64,000 bases of DNA, taken from NCBI RefSeq assembly GCF_001942465.1, contig NZ_MKJY01000099.1, positions 1 to 64,000 of the forward strand, written 5' to 3'. The position numbers were made by a program, and so were the translations under genes. The notes beneath the pieces are model-generated. The model saw only the letters and a list, made by a program, of their open reading frames with translations, searched no databases and was not told the DNA's origin. Positions 35,314 through 45,060 of the stretch are shown here, in pieces (position 1 is the stretch's first letter; each line of letters opens with the position of its first letter). Source of the DNA: Actinomadura sp. CNU-125 (GTDB taxonomy: Bacteria > Actinomycetota > Actinomycetes > Streptosporangiales > Streptosporangiaceae).

Positions 35314-36612
35314 ATGGTGGGTGTGCGGAGCCTGGTCGTGGCGTGCGTGCTGGTGGCGTCGGGTCTGTTCCCGGTCCGCGCGTTGGCCGCGCCGGACGGC
35401 GGGTGCCCGGCGCGGTGGGTCGCGAGCTGGACGGCGAGCCCGACGGACGGCGTCGTCCCGTTCGACGCGTCGCTCGGCGCGGTGCCCACGACGCTCGACG
35501 ACCAGACCGTCCGGATGGTGATCACGCCGCACCTGGGGGGCTCGTCGGTGCGGCTGCGGCTGAGCAACCGGTTCGGACGGGGCCCGCTGACGTTCGGGCG
35601 GGTGACGATCGCGCCGCAGGCGCGGGGCGCGGCCACGGGGGCGCAGGTCCCGGTGACGTTCGGCGGCTCGGCGTCGGTCACGGTCCCGGCGGGCGAGGAC
35701 GTCGTCAGCGACGCCGCTCCGCTGACGTTCGGCGCGTTCGTCCCGCTGGCGGTCAGCATCTACGTGCCGGGCAGGTTCGACGGGGCGACCAAGCACTGGA
35801 ACGCGAACGCGACGTCGTACTACGCGGACCCGCGCACCGGTGACCGCACCGGCCGGACGGGCCCGGACGGCTTCCCGAACGAGACGCTGAGCTGGCTGTT
35901 CGTCACCGGCCTTGACGTCCGGTCGGACGCGCGGGCGGTCGTGGCGTTCGGCGATTCGATCACCGACGGCTTCGTCGGCGGCACCCCGTTCGCCATCCCC
36001 GCGGACCGTTCGGTGGCCGACGAGAACGGGCGGTACCCGGACGGGCTCCAGCGGCGGCTGGACGCCGCCGGACTGGGGATCTCCGTCGTCAACGCGGGCA
36101 TCGGCAGCAACCAGTTGCTGGGGAGCCTCGGCCTCATGGACGGCCCGAGCGGCCTCGACCGGTTCCGGACGGACGCGCTCGAAGTCCCCGGCGCGTCCGG
36201 CGTCCTCGTGCTGGAGGGCATCAACGACCTCGGCCTCGGCATCGGCGTCACCCCCGCCGACCTGCGGGAAGGCTACGTCGAGTTGATCGGGCGGGCGCAC
36301 GCGGCGGGGAAGCGGATCTGGCTCGGCACCCTCACGCCCGCCGCGAACGCCCTCGTCGACGGCACGCTCACCGCGCCGAACAGCGAGCGGTACCGGCAGG
36401 AGATCAACGCGTGGATCCGGACGCAGAACCTCGCGGACGGCGTCGTCGACTTCGACGCGGCCCTCCGGGACCCGTCCGATCCGTCCCGGCTCCTCCCCGC
36501 GTACGCCAGTCCCGACAACCTGCACCCGAGCCCGGCGGGCTACGAGCGGATGGCCGCCGCCGTCCCCCTCGACCTCCTCGACGCCGCGCCGACGGCCCCG
36601 TCCCGATGTTGA
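35314..36612 (+). CDS. Secreted SGNH/GDSL hydrolase
   Basis: 432 aa from ATG 35314, behind GAGGAG. Signal peptide of about 25 residues ending ALAA before PDGG. A beta-rich N-terminal region (WVASWTASPTDG, MVITPHLGGSSVRLRLSNRFGRGPLTFGRVTI) precedes the SGNH domain: Ser in VVAFGDSITDG (block I), block II Gly in NAGIGSNQLLG, block III Asn in LVLEGINDLG, and Asp/His in SPDNLHPSPAGYERMA (block V). It is an exported esterase or lipase; the substrate is unknown, carbohydrate esters and lipids being typical. Followed by the second copy of the long hairpin element. Confidence 0.9.
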   Translation: MVGVRSLVVACVLVASGLFPVRALAAPDGGCPARWVASWTASPTDGVVPFDASLGAVPTTLDDQTVRMVITPHLGGSSVRLRLSNRFGRGPLTFGRVTIAPQARGAATGAQVPVTFGGSASVTVPAGEDVVSDAAPLTFGAFVPLAVSIYVPGRFDGATKHWNANATSYYADPRTGDRTGRTGPDGFPNETLSWLFVTGLDVRSDARAVVAFGDSITDGFVGGTPFAIPADRSVADENGRYPDGLQRRLDAAGLGISVVNAGIGSNQLLGSLGLMDGPSGLDRFRTDALEVPGASGVLVLEGINDLGLGIGVTPADLREGYVELIGRAHAAGKRIWLGTLTPAANALVDGTLTAPNSERYRQEINAWIRTQNLADGVVDFDAALRDPSDPSRLLPAYASPDNLHPSPAGYERMAAAVPLDLLDAAPTAPSRC

Positions 36613-36669
36613 TCTGCGGCGTGTTGCCCTTATGGGCGCCCGAGTTAGGGCAACACGCCGCAGGTCAAC
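36608..36669. terminator. Long-stem hairpin element, copy 2
   Basis: 25-nt arms at 36608-36632 and 36645-36669 with a 12-nt loop, overlapping the stop codon of the GDSL gene and facing the convergent GDPD gene. Nearly identical to 10985-11045, including loop bases GCGCCCGAG. Confidence 0.85.
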
Positions 36670-36683
36670 GAACCCCGGGGAAG

Positions 36684-37535
36684 CTAGGCCGGTGCGGCGG
36701 CCAGGACGTCGGCGGCGATGTCCGGGTAGTCGGTGACGATCGCGTCCACGCCGAACTTCGCGAATCGCGCCATGTCCTCCGGGTCGTTCACCGTCCAGAC
36801 GGCGACGGGCAGCCCGGCGGCGTGGGCGTCGTCCACGAGACCGGGCGTCGTGAGCGCGTGTTCGGGGGACAGCGCGGTCGCACCGGCGGCGAGGGCGGAC
36901 GCGACGGGATCGTGCGGCGAGCGTCCCGCGAGCCAGCGGCTCCCGGGGACGAGCGTCTTGCGCTCGACGAGCGCGACCCGTCCGAACTCCGCCGGGGTCC
37001 GGGCGAGGACGCGCCAGTCGAAGGCCAGCAGGCGGCCGCGGGCGGCGAGACCGGAACCGCGCAGGACGTCCACGACGGCCGCGACGAATCGCGAGACGTC
37101 GGCATCGGACCACGACGGGTCGGTCTTGAGCTCCACGGCCAGGTCGACCCCGGACGGGGCGACCAGCCCGCATACCTCCGCGAGCGTCGGGATCCGCGTC
37201 CCCGGCACCGCCCGCTGCGTCCCGGCGAACGCGTCGGCGGCCCGCCGGGAGCCCGCGTCGAGGGTCTTGAGCTGCGCGAGGGTGAGATCCCGGACGGCCT
37301 TCCCCACGTAGGGGAAGGCCGGGTCGTCCGGGTGGGCGGGGCCGGTGTCGGCGAGCGTCACCGGCGAGACGACCTGGTCGTGGCCGAGGACGACGACGCC
37401 GTCGGCCGACAGGCCCACGTCGAGTTCGACGGCGTCGACGCCCAGGTCGAGGGCGCGGGCGAAGCCGGGGAGGGTGTTCTCCGGCAGCAGGCCCCGGGCG
37501 CCGCGGTGGCCGTGCAGCTCGACGGTACGGATCAC
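36684..37535 (-). CDS. Glycerophosphodiester phosphodiesterase
   Basis: 283 aa from GTG 37535 (VIRTVELHGHRG). GDPD TIM barrel: HGHRGARGLLPENTLPGFARALDLGVDAVELDVGLSADGVVVLGHD carries the two catalytic His and the metal-binding Glu/Asp; DLAVELKTD, ALSPEHALTTP and LPVAVWTVNDPEDMARFAKFGVDAIVTDYP complete the fold. It hydrolyses glycerophosphodiesters to glycerol-3-phosphate. No signal peptide, hence cytosolic. It lies downstream of purA in the same direction (44 bp). Confidence 0.92.
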   Translation of the reverse strand: MIRTVELHGHRGARGLLPENTLPGFARALDLGVDAVELDVGLSADGVVVLGHDQVVSPVTLADTGPAHPDDPAFPYVGKAVRDLTLAQLKTLDAGSRRAADAFAGTQRAVPGTRIPTLAEVCGLVAPSGVDLAVELKTDPSWSDADVSRFVAAVVDVLRGSGLAARGRLLAFDWRVLARTPAEFGRVALVERKTLVPGSRWLAGRSPHDPVASALAAGATALSPEHALTTPGLVDDAHAAGLPVAVWTVNDPEDMARFAKFGVDAIVTDYPDIAADVLAAAPA

Positions 37536-37579
37536 GGAGAGCAACCGTACCCGCCCGGGGTGACCGCGGGTGACGTCCG

Positions 37580-38866
<1,287 letters not shown>

Positions 38867-38885
38867 TCACCCTTCCCACGACGAA

Positions 38886-38917
38886 AGGCCCCTCGATCGC
38901 AAGTGCGAAAGGGGCCT
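38886..38917 (-). terminator. Hairpin between luxR-type gene and purA
   Basis: AGGCCCCT (38886-38893) pairs with AGGGGCCT (38910-38917); on the minus strand TTTCGTCGT follows. It probably ends the upstream luxR transcript; it is also within the purA upstream region, 22 bp before its start codon, so an attenuator role is possible. Confidence 0.6.
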
Positions 38918-38981
38918 CTTGCGGTCAGATCGTACCCGCATGTCGCCGTCGAGAAAACCCCGGCCCCGGTCGCGACCCTGG

Positions 38982-40083
38982 TCAGCGGCCCCGGCCCGCG
39001 GCCCGGCGCGGCCAGTGCCGGTCGGCGAACAGCCGCGCGACCAACTCGCCGCGGCTGGACGCCCCCGTCTTCCCGAAGATCGTTTTGACGTGGTCGCGGA
39101 CGGTGTGCGGCGAGATGACGAGTTCGTCCGCGATGCCCGTCGTGGACAGGCCCCGCGCGATCAGCTCGGTGATCTCCAGTTCGCGCACCGACAGCCCGTA
39201 CGCGTCCGCGATCAGCGGCGCGAGGTCCGCCCCGGCGGCGGGCTGGACGATCACGGCGGTGGGGCCGGGCGCGCCGCCGGGGCCCTCGGTGCAGGTCGCG
39301 TGGCAGACGAGCCACCGCCCGTCCCGGGTGCGGACCCGCACGCGCGGGGCGCCGCGGTCGCGCCCCGCCGCGACCGCCCGCGCCTGCGCGGCCGTCCCGA
39401 CCAGCCAGATCGGCAGCGGCGGCCCCAGCGGTGACCGCGCGGACGGCCCGGCGGCGACGCGCGCGAGGTGGTGCCGGGCCTCGTCGTTGATCGAGACGGG
39501 AACCCCGGACGGGTCGAACAGCACGAGGCCCGGCCCCGGCTCGTCCGGCCCGGCGGGGCCGGCGCGGGCACGGCGCGCGTCCGCAGCGTCCGGCGAGCGG
39601 CGCCGACAGCCCGGCGACCAGCGCCACCTCCCCCGCCCCGAACGGTTCGCGGCCCTTCTCCCGGAACAGGCTGACGACGCCCCACGGACGCCCGCCGACC
39701 CGCAGGACGGCGCGGAGTTCGTCCCCGACGCCCTGCCGGGCGAGCAGCTTGCGGAACTGGACGCTGCGGGCGGGCAGGCCGCCGGTGCTGGCCCGCAGCC
39801 CGGCGGCGGGCACGGCGGCGCGGGCCAGTTCGCGGAACGGGACGACGCTCTCCTCCAGCAGCGCCGTCTCCCAGTAGGCGAAGCAGTCCTCGCCGCGGCC
39901 GAGGTTCTCGACGTGCATCGGCGCGGTGACCAGCCCGGTGCCCGGGTCGGTGACGGACCAGGCGGCGGCCTGGAAGTCGACGAGCCGGCGCAGCCGCGCG
40001 GAGACACCGCCGAACAGGGCGGACGCGTCGGTGGCGCGTTCGGCGCCGTCCAGCAGCGCCCGCACGGCGCGTCGATCGGCCAT
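38982..40083 (-). CDS. LuxR-family regulator with GAF-like N-terminus; one apparent indel
   Basis: About 367 aa from ATG 40083. N-terminal sensor region: ALLDGAERATDASALFGGVSARLRRLVDFQAAAWSVTDPGTGLVTAP, then WGVVSLFREKGREPFGAGEVALVAGLSAPLA. The frame changes near 39600 and continues with a PAS-like stretch (GLVLFDPSGVPVSINDEARHHLARV) and the C-terminal HTH LSVRELEITELIARGLSTTGIADELVISPHTVRDHVKTIFGKTGASSRGELVARLF. All parts are conserved; a single indel in the GC-rich turn explains the break. Divergent from a FAD/NAD(P)-binding protein gene, its likely target. Confidence 0.82.
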
Positions 40084-40203
40084 GCGGCCCAGTCTGCCCG
40101 CCCGCGCGGCGACCCGTACCCCCTCGAACGGGGGGTCGCGGGACGGGCGGGTCCCCGAGGCGGGGGGATGGGGCGGGCGCGGCGCGGCGGCGAGGCTCGG
40201 GCC

Positions 40204-41631
40204 ATGGAGATCGCGATCATCGGGGCGGGAGCGGCGGCCGTCGGCCTGCTGGATTCCCTGGACCCCGCCGCCGTGGAGTCCGTCACCGTCTACGACCCGG
40301 CGCCGCTGCCGTGGCGCGGCCGCCCGTACGGGCCCGACCTGGAATCCGTCCGCGTCAACGTGCCGCCGGAGATCATGTCGATCCGGGCGGGCGACGTCGA
40401 GCACTATGCCAAGTGGCTCGGCGATACCGGCGAGTACGACGACGAGCGGCTCGGGCGTCCGGTTCCGCCGCGCGCCGTCTACGGGCGGTACCTGGAGGAG
40501 ACGGCCGCCGCCGCGCTCGGCCGGTTCGCCCGGACGGACGTGGTGCGGGCGGCCGTGACCGGCCTGGGCCTCGGCGCCCCGGGAGAGCGGGTCACGGTCG
40601 AGACGGCCGGGGGCCGCCGCGCGGCCGACGCGGCCGTCCTGTGCGTGGGCGGCGGGACGGGCCCGGACCTCTACGGGCTCGCGGGCGCGCCCGGCTTCGT
40701 CGCCGACCCGTACCCGCTGGAGCGGACGCTCGACGGCGTCCCCCGCGACCGGGACGTCGCGGTCATCGGCGCCGGGCTCACCGCCGTGGACATCGTCGTG
40801 TCGTTGGCGGCGCGCGCGCACACCGGGAGGATCAGTCTCGTGTCCCGCAGCGGGACGTTGCCGCACGTCTGGCAGCGGCCGATGCGGACGGACGTCCGGT
40901 ACCTCACGCCCGACCACCTGCGGGCCCTAGACGGCCCGGTGACCCTCGACCGGCTGGAGGCGCTCGCCCGGACCGAGCTGGCCGAGGCGGGCGACAGCTG
41001 GGACGACGTCGCGGCGTTGATCGCCGCGTCGATGCGGGGCGATCCGGCGCGGGTCCTGCGCGAGCAGTTCGACGACATGGACTCGCCGCTGCCCGGCCGC
41101 CGGATCGTCCGGACGGCCACGCACATCGCGGGCCCGGTCGCGTGGCGGCGGCTCCCCGAGGCCGACCGGCGGCGCTTGCGCGCCCACGCGCGCACGATCC
41201 TGGCGCAGGCGTCCCCGATGGTGCCCCGCAACGCCGCCGTCCTGCTGGACCTGCTCGACGCCGGAACCCTCGAAATCCTCTCGGGGGCCGCCGGGATCGA
41301 GGAATCCTCCGGACGGTTCCGCGTGCGGCACGCGGCGGGCGTCCGCGCCGCCGACGTGGTGATCAACGCGGTGAACCCGCCCGCCCACGCGGTTCCGCGG
41401 GCGGCGGGGCCGCTCGTCTCGTCCCTGCTGGGGCAGGGGGCGGCCCGGCACCCGGACGGCGGGCTCACCGTCGATCCGGGCACCGGGCGGCTCGTCGTCG
41501 GGGGCCGTCCCGACCCGCGCGTCCTCGTGGCGGGGGACCTGGCGGGGGACGGCCCGTTCGTGACGTCGTCGATCCCGGGCCTCGCCGGGCTGGCGGCGCG
41601 GGCCGCGAGGGTGCTGGTCAGCCGCCGTTGA
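40204..41631 (+). CDS. FAD/NAD(P)-binding oxidoreductase
   Basis: 475 aa from ATG 40204. Two dinucleotide folds: FAD at the N-terminus (IAIIGAGAAAVGLLDSL) and NAD(P) in the middle (DRDVAVIGAGLTAVDIVVSLAARA). PYGPDLESVRVNVPPEIMSIRAGDVEHYAKWLG and a C-terminal GGLTVDPGTGRLVVGGRPDPRVLVAGDLAGDGPFVTSSIPGLAGLAARAA fit the FAD-NAD(P)-binding family related to lysine/ornithine N-hydroxylases and the SidA/HpxO group. The substrate is unknown. Divergent LuxR regulator. The 3' end overlaps the convergent DUF3151 gene by 14 bp. Confidence 0.85.
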   Translation: MEIAIIGAGAAAVGLLDSLDPAAVESVTVYDPAPLPWRGRPYGPDLESVRVNVPPEIMSIRAGDVEHYAKWLGDTGEYDDERLGRPVPPRAVYGRYLEETAAAALGRFARTDVVRAAVTGLGLGAPGERVTVETAGGRRAADAAVLCVGGGTGPDLYGLAGAPGFVADPYPLERTLDGVPRDRDVAVIGAGLTAVDIVVSLAARAHTGRISLVSRSGTLPHVWQRPMRTDVRYLTPDHLRALDGPVTLDRLEALARTELAEAGDSWDDVAALIAASMRGDPARVLREQFDDMDSPLPGRRIVRTATHIAGPVAWRRLPEADRRRLRAHARTILAQASPMVPRNAAVLLDLLDAGTLEILSGAAGIEESSGRFRVRHAAGVRAADVVINAVNPPAHAVPRAAGPLVSSLLGQGAARHPDGGLTVDPGTGRLVVGGRPDPRVLVAGDLAGDGPFVTSSIPGLAGLAARAARVLVSRR

Positions 41632-42031
41632 GGGCGTCGGCCGCTTCGGCGCTGCTGTCGCGCAGGAACGACTTGCAGCGGTCGGCCTCGGCGTCCTCGC
41701 CGATCGCGGCGGCGGCGCGGCCGAGCGCGTGCAGGGCGCGCAGGAACCCGCGGTTCGGCTCGTGCGCCCACGGGATCGGCCCCTGGCCCTTCCAGCCGGC
41801 GCGGCGCAGCTGGTCGAGGCCCCGGTGGTAGCCGGTGCGGGCGAACGCGTAGGAGTCGATCACGCTGCCCTTGGCGAAGGCGCGGTCGGCCAGTTCGGCC
41901 CAGGCGCCCGGGTGGTCCGGGTGGCGCGCGGCGACCTCGAACGGGTCGACGCCGTTCTCCAAGGCCGTGCGGGCCTCGGTGTTGTCCGGGAGTTCGGTCG
42001 GAGGCGGGCCGCCGAGCAGGTTCTGGGTCAT
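41618..42031 (-). CDS. DUF3151 domain protein
   Basis: 137 aa from ATG 42031 (MTQNLLGGPPPTELP), which matches the usual start of this actinobacterial family; ATG 42040 would add three residues. LENGVDPFEVAARHPDHPGAWAELADRAFAKGSVIDSYAFARTGYHRGLDQLRRAGWKGQGPIPWAHEPNRGFLRALHALGRAAAAIGE is strongly conserved across Actinobacteria and resembles a helical TPR-like repeat. Cytosolic, function unknown. Confidence 0.88.
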   Translation of the reverse strand: MTQNLLGGPPPTELPDNTEARTALENGVDPFEVAARHPDHPGAWAELADRAFAKGSVIDSYAFARTGYHRGLDQLRRAGWKGQGPIPWAHEPNRGFLRALHALGRAAAAIGEDAEADRCKSFLRDSSAEAADALNGG

Positions 42032-42065
42032 GCCGGTCATCGTAAATGGCCGCGACCAGTGCGAT

Positions 42066-42599
42066 TCAACCCGGGCGTCCGGGGAGCGGGAGCGCGTAAC
42101 GGGCCAGGCCGTCGCGGTAGGCGGGGACGGCGTCCGGCCACATGCTGTGCAGGGCCGACACGGCTTCCCGGTTGCCCGGCAGGACGTCCGCGCCGAACTC
42201 GCGGACGCCGCGCCGTCCGGCCAGTTGCGCCAGGAACCGGATCAGGACGGTCGCGACGCCGCGCCGCTGCCAGGGGTCGCACACCAGGACGGCGATGTCG
42301 GCGCACGCGGGACGGTCCGCGTCCCGGCAGTATTCGGCGATGCCGATCATGTCGCCGTCCAGGAGGGCGACGAGCGCGTCCCGGTCCCAGTGGTCGAGAC
42401 GGTTCATGATCGTCACGTAGTGGTCGGGGATGCGGGGGGTGCCGGAGAAGAACCGGGTGTAGAGGCTGGCGGTGGACAGGCGGGCGGCCATGCCGCGGAG
42501 CCGCGCGCCGTCGGCGGTGCCGTACGGCCGCACGCGGACGCCGTCCAGGGAACCGATGTGCGCCGCGTCGCGCACAGCGAGTTGCGTCATGAAACCCAT
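42066..42599 (-). CDS. GNAT family N-acetyltransferase
   Basis: 177 aa from ATG 42599; ATG 42590 and GTG 42575 are also possible. RVRPYGTADGARLRGMAARLSTASLYTRFFSG is the start typical of the acetyltransferases regulated or fused in protein-lysine acetylation (Pat-like), and IAVLVCDPWQRRGVATVLIRFLAQLAGRRGVREFGADVLPGN is the acetyl-CoA-binding core (Q/R-x-x-G-x-A). Substrate unknown. The start region forms one arm of a perfect 19-bp inverted repeat, which may hide the start codon in the mRNA. Confidence 0.85.
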   Translation of the reverse strand: MGFMTQLAVRDAAHIGSLDGVRVRPYGTADGARLRGMAARLSTASLYTRFFSGTPRIPDHYVTIMNRLDHWDRDALVALLDGDMIGIAEYCRDADRPACADIAVLVCDPWQRRGVATVLIRFLAQLAGRRGVREFGADVLPGNREAVSALHSMWPDAVPAYRDGLARYALPLPGRPG

Positions 42600-42630
42600 T
42601 GGACCGCATCAGGGTTTCATGACGCAACTC
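42579..42630. repeat. Perfect 19-bp inverted repeat over the GNAT start codon
   Basis: GAGTTGCGTCATGAAACCC (42579-42597) and its exact complement (42612-42630) flank a 14-bp loop. It lies between the SDR stop (42638) and the GNAT gene. On the minus strand it could terminate the SDR message or sequester the GNAT start codons. Confidence 0.9.
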
Positions 42631-42637
42631 TGTTTGG

Positions 42638-43420
42638 TCAGGCGTGCCGGGCGGGACGGGCGCCGAACTCCTCGGCGAGGAAGTCCTCCCAGGTCCGGTG
42701 GCCGAAGTCGATGCCGTCGACGGCCAGGTTCGCGCCGTCCTTGTACGCGCGGCCGACCTTGCCGGGCATCGCGACCGGCAGCAGCGGCCGCCGCTTGCCG
42801 CTCGCCCGCAGGTAGTCGCGCTCCAGGTCGGCCATGTCGTACACCGTCGGGCCCGCGAGGTCGCGCACCATGCCGGCGGGCGCGCCGAGCGTCAGCTCGA
42901 CGAGACGTTCGGCGACGTCCCGCGCGTCCACCGGCTGCCACCGCATGGCGCGCGGCGCGGGCATCACCGGCAGCTTCGCCATGCCCTGCAAGGCCGCGAG
43001 CACGAAACCGTGGAACTGCGCCGCGCGCAGCGTCGTCCACGGGACGCCCGACTCCTCGACGATCCGCTCGGCGGCGAACTTCTGCCGGAAGTACCCGAGC
43101 GGCACCGAGCCCGCCCCGATGACCGAGATGTACACCAGGTGCCGCACCCCGGCGGCCTTCGCGGCCCGCACCAGGTGCCGCGCCGCCTCGTCGTCGCCCT
43201 TGCGGCCGCCCGCCAGGTGCACGACGGTCTCGACCCCCTCGACCGCGCGGTCCACGCCCTCGTCCTCGACCAGGTCGCCGGTGACGAACTCGACGCCGCC
43301 GCGCGGCTCGCGCGCACTGCGGGTGAGCACCCGCACGGGCCGTCCGGCGTCGCGCAGCAGCGGCACGACGAGGCTGCCCAGGGTGCCGGTGCCTCCGGTG
43401 ACCAGGATGGGTGACGTCAT
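42638..43420 (-). CDS. NAD(P)H-binding SDR-family protein (NmrA/atypical SDR)
   Basis: 260 aa, single Rossmann domain: ILVTGGTGTLGSLVVPLLRDAGRPVRVLTRS with the atypical-SDR glycine motif GGTGTLG, then VVHLAGGRKGDD and GVRHLVYISVIGAGSVPLGYFRQKFAAERIVEESGVPWTTLRAAQFHGF. The catalytic Tyr-x3-Lys is replaced by Y-F-R-Q-K, as in NmrA-like proteins. AGGAGGAGCC directly precedes the ATG. Likely a redox-sensing or nucleotide-sugar/quinone-type oxidoreductase; the exact role is not visible. Confidence 0.87.
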   Translation of the reverse strand: MTSPILVTGGTGTLGSLVVPLLRDAGRPVRVLTRSAREPRGGVEFVTGDLVEDEGVDRAVEGVETVVHLAGGRKGDDEAARHLVRAAKAAGVRHLVYISVIGAGSVPLGYFRQKFAAERIVEESGVPWTTLRAAQFHGFVLAALQGMAKLPVMPAPRAMRWQPVDARDVAERLVELTLGAPAGMVRDLAGPTVYDMADLERDYLRASGKRRPLLPVAMPGKVGRAYKDGANLAVDGIDFGHRTWEDFLAEEFGARPARHA

Positions 43421-43494
43421 GGCTCCTCCTACCGTGTGGAATCACCCGAACGACGGGGTGCCCGGCGAGGACGTGACATCGCGGCGGAAATTCT

Positions 43495-43761
43495 TTAGCG
43501 GGGTTCCTTCTCTCTGGTGCGGTGGCTGAGCCCTTCGGCCACGCCGATCAGGAGCACCGAGGCGATGACCGCGATGACGAAGCCGAGCACGTTGAGTTCC
43601 CAGATGCTGCCGGTGCCCAGCAGGTTGGCGATGGTGCCCCCGATGACGGAGCCCACCAGGCCCAGCAGGAGGGTCGCGAAGATCCCCAGGCGCTGCTTGC
43701 CGGGCTTGATCAGGCGGGCCAGCGCGCCGATGATCAGTCCTGCGACGATGAAGCCGATCAT
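43495..43761 (-). CDS. GlsB/YeaQ/YmgE family stress-response membrane protein
   Basis: 88 aa, three hydrophobic helices: MIGFIVAGLIIGALARLIKPGKQRLGIFATLLLGLVGSVIGGTIANLLG and LNVLGFVIAVIASVLLIG. It matches the transglycosylase-associated protein family in length and pattern; members are induced by stress and often occur beside Asp23/Gls24 genes, which are absent here. Start ATG 43761 behind GGGGA. Longer in-frame reading upstream lacks a start with a ribosome site. Confidence 0.88.
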   Translation of the reverse strand: MIGFIVAGLIIGALARLIKPGKQRLGIFATLLLGLVGSVIGGTIANLLGTGSIWELNVLGFVIAVIASVLLIGVAEGLSHRTREKEPR

Positions 43762-43854
43762 GGACGGTCGTCCCCTTCCCGTCGCTGCGTGTGGAGCGAC
43801 TGTCGCCTGCTGACCTGCCCGGACAAAGTGCGACAAAACCGGCGGTGGCGGGGG

Positions 43855-45060
43855 TCACGCCGCGACGGGGGCGTCCCAGTCGATCGTGTAGCGCTGCTCC
43901 GGACCGAGCGTCCGTTCGGGGGAGAGGAACGTCCGGGTCATGACCGGCATCATGAGCTTCATCATCGTCCTGCCCACCGGACCGACCGTCTTGCTGCCGT
44001 TCGTCCGGTTCCCGCGATCGATGATCTTCTCCGCGCGCGCCCGGCGCAGGCGCTCGTAGGCGGCGAACGCGCCCGGCGGCGGGCCGGGCAGGTCGCGCAG
44101 GCAGCGCGCCAGCTGCACCGCGCTCTCCACCGCCTGCGACGCGCCCTGCCCGGAACTCGACGACGGCGCGTGCGCGGCGTCCCCGACCAGCACCATCCGG
44201 CCGCGATGCCACGTCGGCACCTTCGGCATGCTCTCCAGCGACCCCAGCACCACCAGCGCCCCGGCGTCGGTGCGGGCCAGGACGTCCCGGGCCGGTTCGT
44301 CCCGCGCGTACGCCTCGCGCAGCCGCGCCAGCCACTCGGACGCCGGGACCGCGCGGGCCTCCGCCGCCGGCACCGGCCGGTCGTGCGGCAGGTTCGCGAA
44401 CCAGGCCGTGCGGCCGTCCGGCTGCACCCAGTACCCGAAGAACCCGCGCCGGCCGAACACGAAGTACGACGAGTCGGGCCGCGCGGGCACCGCGATGTCG
44501 GCGGCCCCGCCGAAGTTCAGCAGCCGCGCGGCGAGCGGCTCCGGCGCGTCCGGGTCGATCAGGCCGCGGACCGTCGAACGGATGCCGTCGGCGCCCACCA
44601 GCACGTCCGCCTCGGCCGCGGTGCCGTCGGCGAACCGGGCGACGATCCGGTCCGGGTGCTCCTCCGCCCCGACGAGGCGCTTGCCGTACCGGACGTCGAC
44701 GCCCTGCGCGGCCGCCGTCTCGTGCAGCACCCGGCACAGCTCGTCCCGCCACAGGCCGCGGCTCGGCGGCAGGCCCGCGGGCCCCGCCAGCTCCCCGATC
44801 CGCCCGCCGCGCCCGTCCAGCATCTCGCTGCGGACCAGCGGCTGCCCGATGCCGGACACCGCCTCGTCCGCGCCGACGATGCGCAGCGCGTCCAGCCCGT
44901 TCGGCGCGAGCGTCAGGGTGACCCCGACGCCGTCGGCCGTGCCCGGATACGCCTCGTACACCGTCGCCTCGATACCGGCCTTGCGCAGTGCCATCGCGGT
45001 GACCGGACCGGCGATGCCCCCGCCGATCACCAGCGCCGTCCTCGTCGTTCCCGTGCTCAT
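43855..45060 (-). CDS. FAD-dependent monooxygenase
   Basis: 401 aa, class A flavoprotein hydroxylase of the PHBH/salicylate-hydroxylase-like group. ALVIGGGIAGPVTAMALRKAGIEATVYEA (FAD loop), DVLVGADGIRSTVRGLI (DG motif) and GRMVLVGDAAHAPSSSSGQGASQAVESAVQLARCL (GD motif) are intact. Close relatives include TetX-like and rifampicin-monooxygenase-like enzymes, so drug modification is possible but unproven. Its ATG overlaps the stop of the PadR gene (ATGA); the pair is clearly co-transcribed, and PadR should regulate it. Confidence 0.9.
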   Translation of the reverse strand: MSTGTTRTALVIGGGIAGPVTAMALRKAGIEATVYEAYPGTADGVGVTLTLAPNGLDALRIVGADEAVSGIGQPLVRSEMLDGRGGRIGELAGPAGLPPSRGLWRDELCRVLHETAAAQGVDVRYGKRLVGAEEHPDRIVARFADGTAAEADVLVGADGIRSTVRGLIDPDAPEPLAARLLNFGGAADIAVPARPDSSYFVFGRRGFFGYWVQPDGRTAWFANLPHDRPVPAAEARAVPASEWLARLREAYARDEPARDVLARTDAGALVVLGSLESMPKVPTWHRGRMVLVGDAAHAPSSSSGQGASQAVESAVQLARCLRDLPGPPPGAFAAYERLRRARAEKIIDRGNRTNGSKTVGPVGRTMMKLMMPVMTRTFLSPERTLGPEQRYTIDWDAPVAA

